Below, one piece after another: positions 56,585-64,000 of a DNA stretch of 64,000 bases. The DNA comes from Bacteroidales bacterium (GTDB taxonomy: Bacteria > Bacteroidota > Bacteroidia > Bacteroidales > UBA932), in NCBI GenBank assembly GCA_017550525.1, contig JAFZOU010000092.1, positions 1 through 64,000 on the forward strand, in the 5' to 3' direction. Made by a program: the position numbers and the translations under genes. A model generated the notes under the pieces. It saw nothing but the letters and a program-made list of their open reading frames with translations, was not told where the DNA came from and did not search any database. How positions within the stretch are numbered: position 1 is the stretch's first letter; the number at the start of each line of letters is the position of its first letter.

Positions 56585-58711
56585 CTACCTTTCCAGAACC
56601 ACCCGGTCCAAACCGAAGAAGCAGTTTGGAATACCGGGATGAGGCGCGATGGTCTTTACAGTTATGGTATTCTTGCCCCGCACCACCGGAACAACACCGT
56701 AATCTGTCCATCCGGTATGGAGATCGGCATCATAGAAGTCCCGGTTTGTCTCTATCTTTACGCTGTTGAACCAGATGTCAAAAGTGCCGTAATCCCAGGA
56801 GAAGGCATATAACATTTTCAGATTGTAGCTCCCCTCATAAGGACTGTCAAAGGAGAGAGTCATTTCGGAGCCCGCCGGAGCATTACTCCAGAATACCTGC
56901 ATGCCGTTACTCCAGTGCTCTCCGAATGCGGTCTGGGCTTCATAGTTGCCGCCTGTCATCTTCTCAAGCTTCATGTATTCTGCCTCGATATCCATTTTGT
57001 CCTCTGTTATCTCAACAAATTCCATAGGAGACAGGACCGTCTTTGCGCTGACATTGGTGATGTCACGCTCATTCCTGACCGTTCCGCCGGGGAGCATATA
57101 GAAATAATTGGATATCCCTAAATCCATGGTGGAGTGATTCCAGTGCCACATTTCCATATCAAAGACAAGCTTTGTGTTGAAAGCGATGCGGTCCAGGCAG
57201 CGATGCCGTGAATCAAAGGTGTATCCGGGAGAAAGATTACCCTGACCTGAAGGCTGTGACGTAAAGGGATGGTCCACTATGGTGTTGGGATGGCACCATG
57301 CATAGCCGTAATAATCTTCTGTTCCGGTGCCAAAAATGGAAGGGAAAGTATCATCATCTATATAGATCTTTTCATCTCCTTCTCCCCACCATCCGGAAGA
57401 TGTGTCGAAGAGGCTCATGGAATCTCCCACATACACTCCTTTTCCTTCAAGCGTAACAAAGTTAAGGTCGTAATGCTCACAGGATTTTCCAGTGACGGGA
57501 TCTATGCGGGTATCAAGCCGTGGATACATCTTCCAAATTGCGTGGAAATACATGGACCGGGCATCAAAATTCCAGCTTGAATACCCAACATGGGCACTTG
57601 TGAGGCTCACCTTCTGATTACCGTAGTTGATGATGCGGACATTTGCTTCACGGCCAAATGGCATAATCCATCTGGCAGTCATAGCATCCTTGGCGTTGGC
57701 GTCCACGTACCACATATTGGTGTAAAGACGCATATAACCAATTCCAAAGAATTCTCCTACGGGGATAAAGACGGTGCTTCTTCCGTCAAAGGAAATCTCA
57801 AGGACGGTTGATCTCAGCGCCTGGTTCATATCCCCGGCCTCCAGCTTCATGGCAATTTCACGGATAGCTGCAGGACCCTCAAGTTTCACCTCAAAATCCG
57901 CTCCGGGGTCAAGCGTGCAGTCAAGCTTGCTTTCCGACTGGAAGGATACCGTCTGAAGATGGCTGAGGGCGCTGGCCACGGCCTTTGCTTTATCGGCATA
58001 TTTTGCCGCAGCCTTATCCGAATATGATTCCACCTCCGTTCCGGGAGCATACGTACGGTATTCTACGTTGTAGTAGATGCATTCATCGCTGATGATATGC
58101 ATGTCTCCGTCCGGATTAAGGTTATATGAGCAGTATGTTATCTTGCAGTGCTTATTATAAGGTATGGGGTAGAACAGGTTATGCCCGCGCTGCTCCACGG
58201 GAGTAAGCTGAGACACTGAACTGGCCAATGGGGCAATGGTGACTTTGTTCCCGCTTAGAATCTGGAACGGGGTGCCGGCTATGACGGGAGTATCGGCCCC
58301 GTCTATATATACGCGCAAATACCCCTGGCCTCCTTTGACGCCGGCAAAAGTCATCCACCAACGCGTGACGGCGCCAGGGCCATCGGCCTCAAAGAGAACG
58401 AATTCTTCCCTGTTTGAAACTGTCTCATGGCGGAGGAACCAGTTGTTGTCTCCGTTTGCAAACCAGTCCTTGTCCTTGGAGGTGGAGTTGCGGTCATAAC
58501 TGCTGAATGACGCAGACCTGTACTCCAGCTCCGGATAGCGTGCAACTGCGTCCCTATCAGTCATTTCATCCAGAAGGGTGCCGATAGTAACCTGAGCCCG
58601 GGTGTCATCCGGCCCCACATGCTCCCTGCTCTCAGAGCATGAGGTGAAAGGCAGCATGCAGAATATGACGCTGCATAAGAAAACGCAAGACGAAAAGATC
58701 ATTTTTCTCAT
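56585..58711 (-). CDS. GH172 (DUF2961) glycoside hydrolase lipoprotein with C-terminal binding domain
   Basis: 708 residues from the ATG at 58711; the longer open frame begins at a GTG inside the promoter box and is rejected. Lipobox FTSC (Cys25). The GH172 core (about 40-560) has two jelly-roll halves; SSGWWGEGDEKIYIDDDTFPSIFGTGTEDYYG carries the two conserved catalytic glutamates Glu444 and Glu465. Residues about 575-708 form a beta-sandwich like a carbohydrate-binding module (MQVFWSNAPAGSEMTLSFDSP). GH172 members act on furanosides: difructose anhydride, alpha-D-fructofuranose and alpha-D-arabinofuranose. Shares a 100-bp divergent promoter region with GH43. Confidence 0.9.
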   Translation of the reverse strand: MRKMIFSSCVFLCSVIFCMLPFTSCSESREHVGPDDTRAQVTIGTLLDEMTDRDAVARYPELEYRSASFSSYDRNSTSKDKDWFANGDNNWFLRHETVSNREEFVLFEADGPGAVTRWWMTFAGVKGGQGYLRVYIDGADTPVIAGTPFQILSGNKVTIAPLASSVSQLTPVEQRGHNLFYPIPYNKHCKITYCSYNLNPDGDMHIISDECIYYNVEYRTYAPGTEVESYSDKAAAKYADKAKAVASALSHLQTVSFQSESKLDCTLDPGADFEVKLEGPAAIREIAMKLEAGDMNQALRSTVLEISFDGRSTVFIPVGEFFGIGYMRLYTNMWYVDANAKDAMTARWIMPFGREANVRIINYGNQKVSLTSAHVGYSSWNFDARSMYFHAIWKMYPRLDTRIDPVTGKSCEHYDLNFVTLEGKGVYVGDSMSLFDTSSGWWGEGDEKIYIDDDTFPSIFGTGTEDYYGYAWCHPNTIVDHPFTSQPSGQGNLSPGYTFDSRHRCLDRIAFNTKLVFDMEMWHWNHSTMDLGISNYFYMLPGGTVRNERDITNVSAKTVLSPMEFVEITEDKMDIEAEYMKLEKMTGGNYEAQTAFGEHWSNGMQVFWSNAPAGSEMTLSFDSPYEGSYNLKMLYAFSWDYGTFDIWFNSVKIETNRDFYDADLHTGWTDYGVVPVVRGKNTITVKTIAPHPGIPNCFFGLDRVVLER

Positions 58712-58714
58712 AGA

Positions 58715-58739
58715 CTTAATACGATTTAGCACAAATATA
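58715..58739 (-). promoter_or_regulatory. Promoter of GH172 with TGCTAAA motif
   Basis: The complement of 58732-58739 is TATATTTG, the -7 box. Directly downstream, around the expected start site, the minus strand reads CTAAATCGTATTAAG (58729-58715), an imperfect palindrome resembling the other PUL2 sites. An AT inverted repeat, TAATTAAT-n5-ATTAATTA, lies at 58751-58771 between the two divergent promoters. Confidence 0.5.
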
Positions 58740-58772
58740 GTGTATTATTTTAATTAATCCCCAATTAATTAT

Positions 58773-58780
58773 TATCTTTG
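58773..58780 (+). promoter_or_regulatory. -7 promoter box of GH43 (TATCTTTG)
   Basis: TATCTTTG lies 30 bp before the GH43 ATG. Confidence 0.55.
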
Positions 58781-58810
58781 AAAGCATAAGGGATTTTATA
58801 TAGTCAAAAG

Positions 58811-59902
58811 ATGAAAAGATTTATTACCTTGGCCCTGTTTCTCAGCGCCGCCTTTGCTTTATGCCCGTTCTCATGCGCCAGTCAGGATAATGGCAGGGAA
58901 GCCCCCGCACAAACCCCACAGGAAGAGGGAGAAGAACCGAAAGAAGAACAGAAAGAGGAGCCAATTGAGAAATACCATAATCCCGTAATTTCTTTCGATT
59001 GGCCAGACCCAACCATATGGTATGACGGCAACCGTTTCTATACGGTTTCTACCGGCATCGGTTCCATTTTCGCCAGTAAAGACATGGTTCACTGGTACAA
59101 GATGAATTCTACTCCCCTGAGCATTGCGGCAAGGAATGAGGCCCGTACGCACGGGTCAAATTTCTGGGCTCCGGATGTTGTGAAAGTAGGTTCTAAATGG
59201 ATGCTTTATCTCACCTGCTACAATTCTGCCGACAACTGCGGGATTGCCGCTTTTTCATCAGACTCCGCTTCCGGCCCCTTTGAATGGGAAGGGATTATTA
59301 CGCATAGTACAGATACCGGAATACAGGATACCATAGACCCTGAAGTGGTGTATGACCCGGAAAGCTCAAAGCTTTGGCTGTTTTTTGGCAGCATCGGCAG
59401 TATCCACCGCGTTTTACTCTCTCAGGACGGATGCCGTGTAGCTTCCGGCGCAGAATATATAAAGGTTGCCGGGCTCACATACAGCCAGGACAAATCCCGC
59501 GAAAAAGTATTCGAGGGCTCTTACCTCTACCGTCACGGCAATTACTGGTATCTGTTTGTCAGTTCCGGCAATTATGGGAACTCTTCGTACAGGATCAAGG
59601 TTGGGCGCAGCACTTCTCTTGAAGGCGAGTTTCTAAGTAAAGACGGGAAAAAGATGCTTGACGGATTTGCCACAGAAATCCTGACAAGCCAGAGCGGCGA
59701 CAATTATTACGGCCCCGGGCACAACGGAGAGATATTCACGGACCAGAGAGGCCAGGAGTACATGTTTTACCATTGCCACGACGCTTCCAGCGGCACCAAA
59801 GCCCGCTATACCTTCCTGCAGCGGATATTCTGGGATAAGGACGGCTGGCCTTATTTCGATGGAGGCAAGCCTGTTGGAGAAGATTATATGCCAAAATTCT
59901 AG
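58811..59902 (+). CDS. GH43-type glycoside hydrolase lipoprotein
   Basis: 363 residues, lipobox FSC (Cys22), then an acidic linker rich in Glu, Pro and Lys (about 27-53). Five-bladed propeller with the GH43 triad: Asp66 in WPDPTIW (base), Asp176 in TIDPEV (pKa modulator) and Glu235 in VFEGSYLY (acid). FWAPDVVKVGSKWMLYLT is the blade-2 signature. GH43 enzymes are inverting and remove arabinofuranosyl, xylosyl or galactosyl units. A long charged linker suggests display at a membrane surface. GH2 follows 19 bp downstream in the same operon. Confidence 0.9.
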   Translation: MKRFITLALFLSAAFALCPFSCASQDNGREAPAQTPQEEGEEPKEEQKEEPIEKYHNPVISFDWPDPTIWYDGNRFYTVSTGIGSIFASKDMVHWYKMNSTPLSIAARNEARTHGSNFWAPDVVKVGSKWMLYLTCYNSADNCGIAAFSSDSASGPFEWEGIITHSTDTGIQDTIDPEVVYDPESSKLWLFFGSIGSIHRVLLSQDGCRVASGAEYIKVAGLTYSQDKSREKVFEGSYLYRHGNYWYLFVSSGNYGNSSYRIKVGRSTSLEGEFLSKDGKKMLDGFATEILTSQSGDNYYGPGHNGEIFTDQRGQEYMFYHCHDASSGTKARYTFLQRIFWDKDGWPYFDGGKPVGEDYMPKF

Positions 59903-59921
59903 AGCAATATAAAAGACAGAT

Positions 59922-61766
59922 ATGAAACAGATTTCAACCATTTTGGCCACCCTTGCCATACTGCTTATGGGCACTGGCGCAAAGGCACTCCCCAGGGCGG
60001 AATATCCCCGTCCTCAATTTGAGCGCACAAGCTGGATCAACCTCAACGGTGAATGGGATTATTCAATAGACCCCGCTTCTACCGGATGGGACCGGGGACT
60101 GGCCGCCGGAAATTTTTCGGACGGAAAGATACTGGTTCCCTTTGCTCCGGAAAGCAAACTATCCGGTGTGGAGTATAAGGAATTCATCCCCAGCATCTGG
60201 TACAGGAAGGAAATATCAATTCCTGCCAATTGGGCCGGCCAGGACATAGTCCTTAACTTCGGGGCCGTGTATTACTGCTCGGAGGTTTACATTGACGGGC
60301 GATTTGTCTCAAGGCATTTTGGCGGCTCCGACTCCTTTGGCGTAGATATCACGCGCTTCGTTACCCCAGGTAACACCCATACTCTTGTCGTCAACGCCAC
60401 CAGCGACCTTCGCTCCAAACGTCAGACGGCCGGAAAGCAGTCTCTCCGTGCCGATAACTTCGAGTGCATGTACACACGCACAACCGGAATATGGCAAACG
60501 GTGTGGATGGAAGCCGTGGCTCATCAGGGCCTTGACCGTGTAAAGACCACCACGGACATAGACCGCTCTGCGGTGAGTTTCCAGACCTGGTTCCGGAACC
60601 CATCGGCCACAACCCTTAATATAATGGTATATGCCGATGGCAAACTGGTGGCCAGACAAAGCGGAGCCGCTGCTGACGGATCCATTTTCACCCTCCCCAT
60701 AAAGAAGGCCCGGCTTTGGAGCCCCTCCAGCCCCTTCCTCTACGACGTAGTATTTGAAGTGGTTGATGCCAACGGACAGGTGGTTGACAAGGTGAAATCC
60801 TATTTCGGCATGAGGAAGATACATATTGAGGGAAATCGCATTTTCCTCAATAACGAGCCCTTCTACCAGCGCCTTGTCCTGGATCAGGGATTCTATCCCG
60901 ACGGAATATGGACGGCGCCCTCCGACGAAGCACTCCGTCACGACATAGAAATGTCCATGGAAGTGGGATTCAACGGCGCCCGCCTGCACCAGAAAGTGTT
61001 TGAGGAGCGTTTTCACTATTGGGCCGATAAACTAGGATATATAACCTGGGGAGAGTGCCCCAGCTGGGGACTTGACTGCAACGACCCAATTGCCGCCCGA
61101 AACTATCTCAGCGAATGGACAAACGTGGTCTCACGTGACATGAACCATCCCTCAATCGTTACCTGGACCCCTTTCAACGAAGAGTTCTGGCCCGACAACG
61201 TCCAGTATCCCAGATTCATTGCCGATGTATACGACATAACCAAGAGCATTGACCCCACCCGTCCCATAAACACCGTCAGCGGCGGAGTCATAATAAAGAC
61301 CGACATCTGGGCCGTACACCACTATGAGCAGGATCCCGCCCGGCTCAAGGAGATAATATGGAATGACGGCAAGATGTTCCTCTACAACGGAGAACGCCAG
61401 CTTCTTTACCGCGGAAATGTAGGTTACAACCGTCCGGAACTGGATACTCCTTCCAATTTCCCGGAATATGACGGCAGCGCCCCTTACATTGTGGACGAAT
61501 TCGGCGGCATACGCTGTATGGAAGTGAATCCTCCGGAAGACGGCGCATGGGGATACGGTTCAGCTCCACAGACAAAGGAAGAGTTCTATGCCCGCCTTGA
61601 AGGCCAGGTCCGTGCCCTGATAGAACTCAGCGACAGCGTATGGGGTTTTTGCTATACACAGCTTACCGATGTCCAGCAGGAGCAGAACGGCATCTACTAC
61701 TTCGACCGAAGAGTCAAATATGATTCTTCGCGCCTGAAAGAGATTTTTGGGATGCCTTTACCCTGA
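59922..61766 (+). CDS. Secreted GH2-family glycoside hydrolase
   Basis: 614 residues, signal peptide about 1-22 (MKQISTILATLAILLMGTGAKA). GH2 layout: jelly roll (about 30-200), Ig-like domain (205-300), TIM barrel (300-614), with no extra C-terminal domains. Acid/base Glu420 in TPFNEEFW and nucleophile Glu526 in VDEFGG. The short form and the YTRTTGIWQTVWME segment are like a group of Bacteroidota GH2 enzymes whose specificity varies (galactosidase, glucuronidase, arabinosidase-like). It shares the GH43 operon. Confidence 0.88.
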   Translation: MKQISTILATLAILLMGTGAKALPRAEYPRPQFERTSWINLNGEWDYSIDPASTGWDRGLAAGNFSDGKILVPFAPESKLSGVEYKEFIPSIWYRKEISIPANWAGQDIVLNFGAVYYCSEVYIDGRFVSRHFGGSDSFGVDITRFVTPGNTHTLVVNATSDLRSKRQTAGKQSLRADNFECMYTRTTGIWQTVWMEAVAHQGLDRVKTTTDIDRSAVSFQTWFRNPSATTLNIMVYADGKLVARQSGAAADGSIFTLPIKKARLWSPSSPFLYDVVFEVVDANGQVVDKVKSYFGMRKIHIEGNRIFLNNEPFYQRLVLDQGFYPDGIWTAPSDEALRHDIEMSMEVGFNGARLHQKVFEERFHYWADKLGYITWGECPSWGLDCNDPIAARNYLSEWTNVVSRDMNHPSIVTWTPFNEEFWPDNVQYPRFIADVYDITKSIDPTRPINTVSGGVIIKTDIWAVHHYEQDPARLKEIIWNDGKMFLYNGERQLLYRGNVGYNRPELDTPSNFPEYDGSAPYIVDEFGGIRCMEVNPPEDGAWGYGSAPQTKEEFYARLEGQVRALIELSDSVWGFCYTQLTDVQQEQNGIYYFDRRVKYDSSRLKEIFGMPLP

Positions 61767-61802
61767 TTTATACCATCTTTTGTCAATTTTTAATCACCGC
61801 TC

Positions 61803-61833
61803 TTGCAAATGCTAAATCAATTTAGTAATTTTG
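61803..61833 (+). promoter_or_regulatory. Promoter of second GH172 with CTAAAT-CA-ATTTAG operator-like palindrome
   Basis: TTG (61803-61805) and TAATTTTG (61826-61833) are 20 bp apart. CTAAAT (61812-61817) and ATTTAG (61820-61825), a perfect inverted repeat, fill the spacer, the same position as the candidate operator in the susC promoter. Confidence 0.6.
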
Positions 61834-61885
61834 CACGTCGGGTTTTTCCATGTTGCCAATCATTTGATAAATAATAAATGGCAAT

Positions 61886-63046
61886 ATGAAAAAAGGTATT
61901 ATTCTCTCTGCGTTAACCGTGTTTTTAGCGGTTACTGTTTCTTATGCCCAGAAGTTCAACGGACTTGACATGAACATGGGTAACCTCTCCAGGCTTTCAG
62001 ACGCAAAATCCCGCTCTATCTCCCCGGAAAATTTCACCGGTGAAAAGGGAAAGGGCGGAATGGCCGATGTAGCCCTTCCCAACACACGGAACGTCAATAA
62101 CGCATCCTGGGCCGCCCGTGACCTTGGCAAAGGCTGGAAGGTCAATCCATACATCAGGATCGCCTCCGGAGAAACCGTCACCATAGCGGAAATAGAGGGT
62201 CCCGGTGCCATCCAGCACATCTGGATGACTCCTACAGGTGTCTGGCGCTGGACCATTATCCGCATCTATTGGGACGACGAAACCACTCCTTCTGTGGAAT
62301 GCCCCATAGCGGACTTCTTCTGCATGGGCTGGAACGAGTATGCCCCTCTGGTATCACTGCCAGTGTGCGTTAATCCCGGCAGCGCCTTCAACTGCTACTG
62401 GCAGATGCCTTTCCGCAAGAAGTGCAAGATTACCATGGAGAACGTCAATGACCGCGACGAAATGACCCTCTATTATCAGATAGACTACACTCTCACGGAG
62501 GTCCCGGAAGACGCCGGTTATTTCCACGCCCAGTTCAGAAGGACCCCCTATAACGAGACTTCGGATTTCACCATCATAGACGGAATCAAGGGCAAGGGCC
62601 AGTATGTGGGCGTCTATCTTGCCTGGGGCCTGCACAACAACGGCTGGTGGGGAGAAGGAGAGATCAAGTTCTTCATCGACGACGACAAACAGTTCCCCAC
62701 CATTTGCAGCACCGGCACGGAAGACTATTTCTGCGGCTCATATAACTTTGACCGTAATGGCCGATTCATTGAGTTCTGCACCCCTTACGCCGGACTATGC
62801 CAGGTCATACGCCCGGACGGCACATACCGCTCCCAGGAGCGCTTCGGCCTGTACCGCTGGCATATAATGGACCCTATCCGCTTTGAGAAAAACCTGAAGG
62901 TAACCATCCAGGACCTTGGCTGGAGGCACGATGGCCGATACCTGGCCCAGCACTCCGACATATCGGCCACAGTGTTCTGGTACCAGGCCGAGCCTCACGG
63001 TAAATTCCCCGCCTTCCCTTCATGGCAGGAACTGGAAGTGAACTAG
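61886..63046 (+). CDS. Secreted GH172 (DUF2961) glycoside hydrolase
   Basis: 386 residues, signal peptide MKKGIILSALTVFLAVTVSYAQ. Single GH172 domain, the common size of the family. The double jelly roll carries IEGPGAIQHIWMT at 103-115 and GWWGEGEIKFFIDDDKQFPTICSTGTEDYF with catalytic Glu257 and Glu279. It differs strongly from the longer GH172 gene at 56,585, so the two probably have different linkage preference. It has its own promoter; the next gene begins 2 bp after the stop. Furanoside activity is expected for the family. Confidence 0.93.
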   Translation: MKKGIILSALTVFLAVTVSYAQKFNGLDMNMGNLSRLSDAKSRSISPENFTGEKGKGGMADVALPNTRNVNNASWAARDLGKGWKVNPYIRIASGETVTIAEIEGPGAIQHIWMTPTGVWRWTIIRIYWDDETTPSVECPIADFFCMGWNEYAPLVSLPVCVNPGSAFNCYWQMPFRKKCKITMENVNDRDEMTLYYQIDYTLTEVPEDAGYFHAQFRRTPYNETSDFTIIDGIKGKGQYVGVYLAWGLHNNGWWGEGEIKFFIDDDKQFPTICSTGTEDYFCGSYNFDRNGRFIEFCTPYAGLCQVIRPDGTYRSQERFGLYRWHIMDPIRFEKNLKVTIQDLGWRHDGRYLAQHSDISATVFWYQAEPHGKFPAFPSWQELEVN

Positions 63047-63048
63047 TT

Positions 63049-64000
63049 ATGAAAAAGACCGCAACTTTCCTGTGCTCAATCCTATGCTGCACGGCGGCAT
63101 TTGCACAGATGGTCATAGACGGAGTGCGGCTTGAGCCTCCCCGGCAGGACGGAATATGGGTCCGTCCTGCCCAGGACACACCGTCCATGGCCGTTTGGGG
63201 CTTTGCCGACGGAATAAGGGTGGGCATCAACCCTCCCGGCCGCCCCCGTGGTCTTCTGGATATCTACGCCCCATATCTTGGAGCCGGCGACATGAATATA
63301 ATCAATTATATCGCCATGGAGCCAATAGTAGCATCCTCGCAGAACCGGGGCTATTCAGAGTTGGAAAGCAGCGCTCTGGATGGAGTTCAGGGAAAGCAGT
63401 TTCGCAGCAGCGACACTCCCGAAAGGCCCGCAACCTGGGACAAGCTCCATCCTGCCCGCGGCACTGTTGCCGTAGAGGACGGGAAACAGACTCTTACCGT
63501 ATGGATTTTCTGCGAGAAGTTTGACAACGGTGCCGATGTCTACGTCCGCCTGCGCTTTATCGAGGGCAGTCCATATCAGTTTGAACTCCAGGCTTTCGCT
63601 TCCGCCCAATCGGCCCCTCTTGATAAATTCATACTGACCGCCACGATGGGCAATAAAATGCGCCTCAGACGCCTTTATGCCGCGGGTGGAGTAACAAAAC
63701 TCTCCCATGACCTCTGGCCTGATTACAGGGATAAATGGTTTACTCCCTATGAGTACACCTTCCTTAAGGATATGGTCCGTGACCGCAAGGGTGGAGCCTG
63801 GGTGCTTGCCTACCCAACCGAAACAGAAGCGGACTACCAGAACGCCGTATATGAGGAAGGCACCTTCAAAGGCTGGGACTATAAAGGCATCCCCGCCACT
63901 CAGTATTGGTGCTGCCCCCTTCCCCAGGATGAGATGTACAGTGTAGTGAATGGCCGATACACCTACTGGGCCATATACAAGACAATCCCCGGTGGCATCG
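63049..64000 (+). CDS. Secreted protein of unknown family, 3' end cut by window edge
   Basis: 317 codons read from the ATG at 63049 to the window edge with no stop. Signal peptide MKKTATFLCSILCCTAAFAQ. The mature part is beta-rich and aromatic (FADGIRVGINPPGRPRGLLDIYAPYLG; VYVRLRFIEGSPYQFELQAF; WVLAYPTETEADYQNAVYEEG). I recognise no family. It begins 2 bp after the GH172 stop and is surely co-transcribed with it, so a role in the same glycan breakdown, as enzyme or binding protein, is likely. Confidence 0.8.
   Translation, partial: MKKTATFLCSILCCTAAFAQMVIDGVRLEPPRQDGIWVRPAQDTPSMAVWGFADGIRVGINPPGRPRGLLDIYAPYLGAGDMNIINYIAMEPIVASSQNRGYSELESSALDGVQGKQFRSSDTPERPATWDKLHPARGTVAVEDGKQTLTVWIFCEKFDNGADVYVRLRFIEGSPYQFELQAFASAQSAPLDKFILTATMGNKMRLRRLYAAGGVTKLSHDLWPDYRDKWFTPYEYTFLKDMVRDRKGGAWVLAYPTETEADYQNAVYEEGTFKGWDYKGIPATQYWCCPLPQDEMYSVVNGRYTYWAIYKTIPGGI

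Noticed and set aside
58712-58732. Upstream start (MLNRIKS...) for the first GH172
   Set aside because: The start codon would be a GTG lying within the promoter -7 box; the ATG at 58711 begins a normal lipoprotein signal.

Overview
This 64 kb window comes from a member of the order Bacteroidales (Bacteroidota), probably a gut-type glycan degrader. Evidence: two SusC/SusD pairs, many MKK...C lipoproteins, fimbrillin-like and BACON proteins, and promoters with the Bacteroides -7 box TAnnTTTG, some with a TTG/TTTG -33 box about 19-20 bp upstream. Base composition is roughly 52% GC. I cannot place the genus from this window.

Layout. (1) 1-4,959: the start of rpsL (minus strand), then a tightly overlapping minus-strand operon of GH2 beta-galactosidase, DUF3298 lipoprotein and GH29 alpha-L-fucosidase, headed by an intergenic region with two kinds of tandem repeat. 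(2) 4,960-11,113: housekeeping genes: membrane metallophosphoesterase, diacylglycerol-kinase-like lipid kinase, PlsC-type acyltransferase, O6-alkylguanine-DNA alkyltransferase, uracil phosphoribosyltransferase, aldehyde dehydrogenase and an OmpA-family lipoprotein. (3) 11,231-12,956: tRNA-Gly(GCC), followed by two further copies of its 3' end, each with its own terminator hairpin, flanking one orphan lipoprotein gene. This looks like an eroded tRNA-targeted island.

(4) 12,957-40,144: polysaccharide utilization locus 1 (PUL1). Fourteen minus-strand genes with gaps of at most 66 bp run from 37,317 to 12,957: a GATase-like/six-hairpin glycosidase fusion, a GH127-superfamily enzyme, two tandem paralogues of a family I do not recognise, SusC, SusD, five or six surface lipoproteins, a CotH-type kinase, GH127 and GH89. 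Divergent from it is a membrane-spanning regulator that looks like a hybrid two-component sensor with kinase and receiver deleted: beta-propeller sensor, one TM helix, AraC-type DNA-binding domain. Direct repeats with a 21-bp period lie between them.

(5) 40,146-64,000: PUL2, around a divergent promoter region at 51.2-51.5 kb. Minus strand: fimbrillin-DUF4185 fusion, CotH-like protein, GH116, LacI regulator, GH97 and CE1-type esterase. Plus strand: SusC and SusD, then GH43, GH2, a second GH172 and an unidentified secreted protein; a first GH172 lies on the minus strand. GH172 + DUF4185 (GH183) + GH116 is the combination reported for D-arabinan breakdown, so a D-arabinan or related furanoside glycan is the leading substrate hypothesis. 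A shared TGCTAAA-type motif lies at four PUL2 promoters and may be the LacI operator.

Across the whole window the 7-mer GGCCGAT (or ATCGGCC) occurs about 90 times by eye, about ten times the chance expectation, on both strands and in several reading frames. This is the most unusual non-gene signal seen.
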